Assembly: GCF_046592965.1 (NCBI RefSeq)
Contig: NZ_JBISBV010000005.1
Coordinates: 62,001 to 126,000, forward strand
Direction: 5' to 3'
DNA: 64,000 nt
DNA from: Marivita sp046592965
GTDB lineage: Bacteria > Pseudomonadota > Alphaproteobacteria > Rhodobacterales > Rhodobacteraceae
Shown piece by piece: positions 59,513 to 64,000 of this stretch. Within the stretch, counting starts at the first letter, position 1. The number at the start of each line of letters is the position of its first letter. The position numbers were made by a program, and so were the translations under genes. Under the pieces are notes generated by a model, which worked only from the letters and a program-made list of their open reading frames with translations, was not told the DNA's origin and searched no databases.

Positions 59513-60961
59513 ATGTTCGACCTGCGCCCCGTAGCATATGTGATCGGCCTGCTTGTGACCGTTCTGGGGGCCACGATGCTGTTGCCGCTTCTGGTCGATC
59601 TGGCCGAGGGGCGGGGTGAATGGCATGTCTTCCTTCAAAGCTCGATCCTGACCATGTTTTCAGGGGGATTGATCGCGCTGGCCTGCTCCAACGGGGTGCG
59701 CGAAGGGCTTTCGATCCAGCAAACCTTTCTCCTCACCACCGGCGTATGGGTGGCGCTGCCGATCTTCGGGGCGATCCCGTTTGTGCTTGGCGACACCGAC
59801 GCGCGGTTTGTCGATGCGTTTTTCGAGGCGATGTCGGGCCTGACAACCACCGGATCGACGGTATTGAGCGGTCTTGACGATCTTCCCAAGGGCATCCTGC
59901 TCTGGCGCGGCCTGCTGCAATGGCTTGGTGGTATCGGCATCATCGTGGTCGCGATGGTGTTCCTGCCCGAACTGCGTGTCGGGGGTATGCAGATCTTTCG
60001 CACCGAGAGCTTTGACACGATGGGCAAGATCCTGCCGCGCGCGACGCAGATCAGCTCGAGTATCTCCACGATTTACCTCTCCCTGACGCTGGCGTGCATC
60101 CTGTGCTATGTCTTGACCGGAATGGATGTGTTCGATGCCACGGTCCATGCCATGACCACGGTGTCGACCGGTGGGTTCTCGAACTACGATGCGTCGTTTT
60201 CGACCTTCTCGGGACCGGCGGAATGGGTGGCCGTGTTCTTCATGATTTGCGCTGCGCTGCCGTTTGTGCGCTATGTCCAGCTCGTCAACGGAAACAACAA
60301 CGCGATCCTGCGTGACAGCCAAATCCGCGCGTTCCTCGGCACCATTGCCATTCTGATCGCGGTCGCAGCCTCGGTTCTGATGCTCACGTTTCCACACCAT
60401 CCAGAGCAGGCATTGCGCGAAGCCGCATTCAACATCACGTCGATCATCACCGGCACCGGATACGCCAGCGCGGATTACATGCTGTGGGGCGCGTTCATGG
60501 TATCGGTGTTCTTTTTCACCGGTCTGATCGGCGGCTGTGCGGGGTCGACCTCGTGTTCGATCAAGATATTCCGCTACCAGTTGCTGTTTGCGTCCGTGCG
60601 CGCACAGCTGCGCAAGGTGCGGTCGCCTCATGGCATCTTCACACCCCGCTACGAGGGCCGTCCGGTATCCGAGGATGTCCTGAACTCGGTCATCTCGTTT
60701 TTCGTGTTTTTTGTCATCACGCTGGGAGTCCTGTCGGTGGGTCTGGGCATGACCGGCCTTGATCTCACGACGTCGGTCTCGGGCGCGGCGACGGCGATCG
60801 GCAATATCGGCCCCGGTCTGGGTGACAGGATCGGACCGTCGGGTAATTTCGGCGGCTTGAACGACACGGCAAAGTGGATGCTGTCATTCGGCATGCTGAT
60901 TGGCCGGCTCGAATTGCTCGCGGTTTATGCCATTTTCACTGTCAACTTCTGGAGAGCGTGA
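59513..60961 (+). CDS. trkH: TrkH-family potassium transporter
   Basis: About 482 residues with four pore-loop repeats typical of TrkH: MSGLTTTGSTVLSGL, AMTTVSTGGFSNYD, ITSIITGTGYASADY, and ATAIGNIGPGLGD as selectivity regions. Eight membrane helix pairs. K+ uptake with TrkA, which is not in the window. Its stop overlaps the next start (TGATG at 60959-60963), a coupled pair. The ATG at 59513 is chosen; the frame is open 12 codons upstream. Confidence 0.93.
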   Translation: MFDLRPVAYVIGLLVTVLGATMLLPLLVDLAEGRGEWHVFLQSSILTMFSGGLIALACSNGVREGLSIQQTFLLTTGVWVALPIFGAIPFVLGDTDARFVDAFFEAMSGLTTTGSTVLSGLDDLPKGILLWRGLLQWLGGIGIIVVAMVFLPELRVGGMQIFRTESFDTMGKILPRATQISSSISTIYLSLTLACILCYVLTGMDVFDATVHAMTTVSTGGFSNYDASFSTFSGPAEWVAVFFMICAALPFVRYVQLVNGNNNAILRDSQIRAFLGTIAILIAVAASVLMLTFPHHPEQALREAAFNITSIITGTGYASADYMLWGAFMVSVFFFTGLIGGCAGSTSCSIKIFRYQLLFASVRAQLRKVRSPHGIFTPRYEGRPVSEDVLNSVISFFVFFVITLGVLSVGLGMTGLDLTTSVSGAATAIGNIGPGLGDRIGPSGNFGGLNDTAKWMLSFGMLIGRLELLAVYAIFTVNFWRA

Positions 60962-62553
60962 TGACCCTTCAACCCCTCGGCGTACAGATTTCGCAGATGC
61001 TCAAGGAGCGCGATGTCGACACGATTTTCGGCATTCCCGGCGTTCACAATGTCGAACTGTATCGGGGCATCGAACAAGCGGGCATCACGCATGTTCTGGC
61101 CCGGCACGAACAAGGTGCAGGCTTCATGGCCGACGGGTACGCGCGTGCGTCCGGCAAACCCGGCGTTGCCTATGTCATCACCGGGCCGGGCCTGACCAAT
61201 ATCCTGACGCCGCTGGGGCAGGCCTATTCGGATTCCGTTCCGGTTCTGGTGATCTCGTCCTGCCTTGATGAGACCGCTGCAAAGCGTGGACAGTTGCACC
61301 AGATGCGCGACCAACGGGCTGCGGCAGACTGCGTTTGTGCATGGTCGCTCGAAGCCCGCTCGCCCGAGGCTGCTTATTCGCTGATTGACCGGGCGTTTGA
61401 TCAGTTCGCCAGCACACGGGCGCGGCCCTGTCACGTTCAGGTTCCCATAGACACCCTCGGCGCGATGGCCGAGGCCGCTCCGCCTCCGCCGCCACGGCCC
61501 GGCTATCCTGCGGCGCGGTTCGCCGATGTCTATGCCGCAGTGGCGGCTGTTCTGGCCGCAAAGAAACCGCTCTTCGTGTTTGGCGGCGGGGCGCGGGCAG
61601 CAGCCGATGCGATTCCGGATGTGCTGCGCCAGACCGGTGCGGCGTCGTTCGTGACCTATGCGGGCCGCGGTCTCGTACCCGCTGAAACGCCGCTGCATTT
61701 TGGTAGTTATCTGGCCCGTCAGGACAGTGCGGCCATCGCTGCCGAGGCGGATTTGGTCATCGCTGTCGGCACCACCCTGTCCGAAGTTGACCTGTGGCGC
61801 CCATCTTTGGGGCATACCGCGCCGATGATCCGTGTCGATATTGACCCCGAGTGCTTTTGCGATCTTGCGGCGCAAGACACGGCCATTCTGGCGGATGCGG
61901 GCGAGTTCCTGCGCGCGATGTCGATCGCGATTCCGGCGCGAACCGAGGATCAAGCCGCAAAATGGGACGCCGCGCTCATCAGGCGTCGCCGCGCGACCTG
62001 GCGGGCCGAAGTCGATGCAGAGCGCCCCGGAATTGTTGCGATAAGCGACGCTTTGCAGACCGCGCTGCCGGACAACACGATGATCTTCTCCGACATGACC
62101 CAGTTTGCCTATGCGTCAAAGGAAATCTGGGACATGGCCCGTCCGGGACATTGGCATCACCCCTTCGGGTTCGGAACGCTGGGCTACGCGCTGCCCGCCG
62201 CAATCGGAGGCGCAATGGCCCGCGCGGGCCTGCCCACGGTGGCAATCGCAGGCGATTACGGGGTGCAATACACCATCCAGGAACTCGGCACCGCTGTCGA
62301 ATTGGGACTGCCGTTGCCCATTCTGGTTTGGGACAACGGAAAGCTTGGCGAGATCGAGGAAAGCATGGTGCGCAGCCAGATCGCACCCAATGCCGTTATT
62401 GCCAAAAACCCAGATTTCCTAGCTCTGGCACGCGCTTACGGAGCCGGAGCGGAGCAACCCGAGACATTGGCGGCGCTACAGGATACCGTGCTGGCGGCGC
62501 TTGACGCGGACAGCCCAACGGTGATCCGCATGACCTGCGCCCTGGCGGGTTGA
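60961..62553 (+). CDS. ThDP-dependent 2-oxo acid decarboxylase-like (possible 5-guanidino-2-oxopentanoate decarboxylase)
   Basis: 530 residues: ThDP enzyme of the acetolactate synthase/decarboxylase group. The catalytic Glu50 lies in LARHEQGAGFMADGYARASG; the ThDP-binding GDYGVQYTIQELGTAVELGL, then DNGKLGEIEE is in the C-terminal domain. Similar sequences in this order are often annotated as 5-guanidino-2-oxopentanoate decarboxylase in arginine breakdown, a suggestion only. It is translationally coupled to trkH by a TGATG overlap. Confidence 0.85.
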   Translation: MTLQPLGVQISQMLKERDVDTIFGIPGVHNVELYRGIEQAGITHVLARHEQGAGFMADGYARASGKPGVAYVITGPGLTNILTPLGQAYSDSVPVLVISSCLDETAAKRGQLHQMRDQRAAADCVCAWSLEARSPEAAYSLIDRAFDQFASTRARPCHVQVPIDTLGAMAEAAPPPPPRPGYPAARFADVYAAVAAVLAAKKPLFVFGGGARAAADAIPDVLRQTGAASFVTYAGRGLVPAETPLHFGSYLARQDSAAIAAEADLVIAVGTTLSEVDLWRPSLGHTAPMIRVDIDPECFCDLAAQDTAILADAGEFLRAMSIAIPARTEDQAAKWDAALIRRRRATWRAEVDAERPGIVAISDALQTALPDNTMIFSDMTQFAYASKEIWDMARPGHWHHPFGFGTLGYALPAAIGGAMARAGLPTVAIAGDYGVQYTIQELGTAVELGLPLPILVWDNGKLGEIEESMVRSQIAPNAVIAKNPDFLALARAYGAGAEQPETLAALQDTVLAALDADSPTVIRMTCALAG

Positions 62554-62595
62554 TCGAGGCGGGTTGACGGGCGGGCCAGTGGCCCACCCGACATC

Positions 62596-64000
62596 TCATC
62601 CCAGTTCCGCCAGTCGGGCCAATGCTTCGTTCAGCTTGGCCTCCTCGTCCTCACGCGCGGCAAGGTTGGCACGGGTTTCGGCAACCACCTCGTCCGGCGC
62701 GCTTTCGACGAATTTGGGGTTGTGAAGCCGCCCTTTGAGACCGCCGATTTCCTTGCCCAGCTTCTGCACCGATTTCTCCAGACGGTCCTTTTCGGCGCTC
62801 ACGTCGATGATATCGGCGAGCGGCAACCCGAAGGTCGCGCCCTCGGCGGGAACCGTCGCGCAGCCTTTGGGGAAGCTGGCAACCTCCTCCAGCGTTTCGA
62901 TCCGCGCCAGACGCTTGATCAACGTTTCGTTGCGCCCCCAGGCGGCGCGGGCCTGATCGCTCATGTCCTTGACCACCAGCGGCAGTTGTAGCCCCGCCGG
63001 TACATGCATTTGTTGGCGTGCGGAGCGGATGGATTCGATCAAAGCGATCACCCAGTTCATCTCCTGATCCGCTTGCGCGTCGATCAGATCGGGCCCGTAA
63101 TCGGGCCAGTCGGCGTGGATCAGCATGGTGTCGCGCTGGCCGGTTTCGCTCCAGAGCTCCTCGGTGATGAAGGGCATGATCGGGTGTAGCAGGATCAGGC
63201 ACTGGTCGATCACCCACGCCATGACAGCCTGCGTTTCGGTGCGTTCCGGCGCGGAGTCGTCAAGCAGGGGTTTGGAAAACTCGACATACCAGTCACAGAC
63301 CTTGCCCCAGACGAACCGATAAAGGGCAGTGGCCGCATCATCAAAGCGATACGCCTGCAATGCGGCGTCCACCTCGGCGCGCACGCGGGCGGTTTCACCG
63401 ATGATCCAGGTGTTCACGGTCGCCGTTGCCTCTGGCACACCGCTCGGCACCGCGCCGGAAAACGCGCCGTTCATCTCGGCAAAGCGCGCCGCGTTCCAAA
63501 GCTTCGTGCCGAAATTGCGATAGCCGGCAATGCGCTGCATGTCGAGCTTGAGCACCCCGCCCAGAGACGCCATCGACGCATTGGTAAAGCGCAGCGCGTC
63601 GGCACCGTATTCGTCGATGATTTCAAGCGGATCGACCACGTTGCCAAGGCTCTTGGACATCTTCTTGCCCTTGGCGTCGCGCACCAGCCCGTGCAGGTAG
63701 ACCTGCCGGAACGGCACCTCGTCCACGACCGCAAGCTGCATCATCATCATCCGCGCGACCCAGAAGAACAGAATATCCTGTCCCGTCACCAGCACGGATG
63801 TCGGGAAGTAGCGTTTCAACGCATCTGTCTGCTCTGGCCAGCCCAGCGTTCCGATCGGCCAGAGCCCGGAGGAAAACCATGTGTCCAGCACATCCGGATC
63901 TCGCCAGACCGGATACACGAGCTGCGTCGGATCCTGGTTGTTCGCCTCGTATTGCGCCAGACCCTGAGCCAGAACATGTGTCGCGTCCTCGCGATTGTCC
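62596..64000 (-). CDS. valS: valyl-tRNA synthetase, 3' part (5' end outside the window)
   Basis: The frame is open to the right edge of the window, so the N-terminal HIGH part lies outside; about 468 residues are seen. WRDPDVLDTWFSSGLWPIGT, GQDILFFWVARMM, and GKKMSKSLGNVVDPLEII (KMSKS loop) are ValS features, followed by the anticodon-binding helical domain and a C-terminal coiled coil (KDRLEKSVQKLGKEIGGLKG, REDEEAKLNEALARLAEL). Convergent with the ThDP gene. Confidence 0.97.
   Translation of the reverse strand, partial: DNREDATHVLAQGLAQYEANNQDPTQLVYPVWRDPDVLDTWFSSGLWPIGTLGWPEQTDALKRYFPTSVLVTGQDILFFWVARMMMMQLAVVDEVPFRQVYLHGLVRDAKGKKMSKSLGNVVDPLEIIDEYGADALRFTNASMASLGGVLKLDMQRIAGYRNFGTKLWNAARFAEMNGAFSGAVPSGVPEATATVNTWIIGETARVRAEVDAALQAYRFDDAATALYRFVWGKVCDWYVEFSKPLLDDSAPERTETQAVMAWVIDQCLILLHPIMPFITEELWSETGQRDTMLIHADWPDYGPDLIDAQADQEMNWVIALIESIRSARQQMHVPAGLQLPLVVKDMSDQARAAWGRNETLIKRLARIETLEEVASFPKGCATVPAEGATFGLPLADIIDVSAEKDRLEKSVQKLGKEIGGLKGRLHNPKFVESAPDEVVAETRANLAAREDEEAKLNEALARLAELG

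Noticed and set aside
1..64000. CRISPR arrays, insertion sequences and prophage genes
   Set aside because: No spaced direct repeats, transposases, integrases or phage structural genes were seen on either strand.

Overview
The window is a GC-rich bacterial chromosome segment. Gene content and order point to a Rhodobacterales (roseobacter-type) alphaproteobacterium. The signs are an EcfG-type sigma factor with a matching promoter, a SAM-II riboswitch ahead of metZ, FolE2 in place of FolE, a DUF2497 (PopZ-like) gene next to tolC, and a hisB-H/A/F-E cluster. No phage, insertion sequence, CRISPR array or rRNA was seen. Both ends cut genes: an ECF sigma factor on the left and valS on the right.

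Region 1 (about 1-4414) is a stress-response block: the ecfG-like sigma factor, a phospholipase D-like protein, a YihY-type membrane protein, and a compact run of DUF4112, a 70-residue hydrophilic protein, a Host_attach-family protein and a 61-residue membrane peptide. A GGAAC-N16-CGTT element just before the DUF4112 gene fits the EcfG promoter consensus. Region 2 (4415-6842) is an arsenic module (arsR, ACR3 pump, glutaredoxin-type arsC) beside a tRNA-Cys gene. Region 3 (7161-11598) holds mgtE, a universal stress protein, a DUF1127 protein and two tandem Rnk/GreA-C-like genes behind a structured leader.

Region 4 (11628-26600) is mostly housekeeping: a VOC protein, a PIMT-family methyltransferase, tolC, a DUF2497 protein, efp, ygfZ, thrS, an MFS transporter, hydrolases, 5-formyl-THF cyclo-ligase, a second mgtE and rpmG. 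Region 5 (26700-43340) holds rnpB, 8-oxoguanine deaminase, hisN, an XRE regulator, a quinone oxidoreductase, a Bax-inhibitor-like protein, a NuoE-NuoF (formate dehydrogenase diaphorase-type) fusion without its catalytic subunit, ftsY, an EamA transporter, a septation protein, an Lrp/AsnC regulator divergent from a type III PLP decarboxylase, and a lone molybdopterin-binding large subunit overlapping a DUF2235 hydrolase.

Region 6 (43500-48900) is the histidine cluster hisB-hisH, hisA, hisF-hisE on the minus strand, interleaved with two plus-strand genes for exported proteins (DUF2147, DUF302) and followed by two tandem tRNA-Gly(GCC) genes. Region 7 (48970-64000) holds pyruvate carboxylase, an LldD-type alpha-hydroxyacid oxidase, a UvrD/PcrA helicase, SAM-II-metZ, folE2, trkH overlapping a ThDP-dependent decarboxylase, and the 3' part of valS.

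No single locus is clearly a new biological system. The best leads are the EcfG-controlled cassette, the two subunit-orphan redox enzymes, the DUF2282 protein lacking two cysteines, and the metZ riboswitch with its following hairpin. All family assignments are from reading the sequence; no database search was run.
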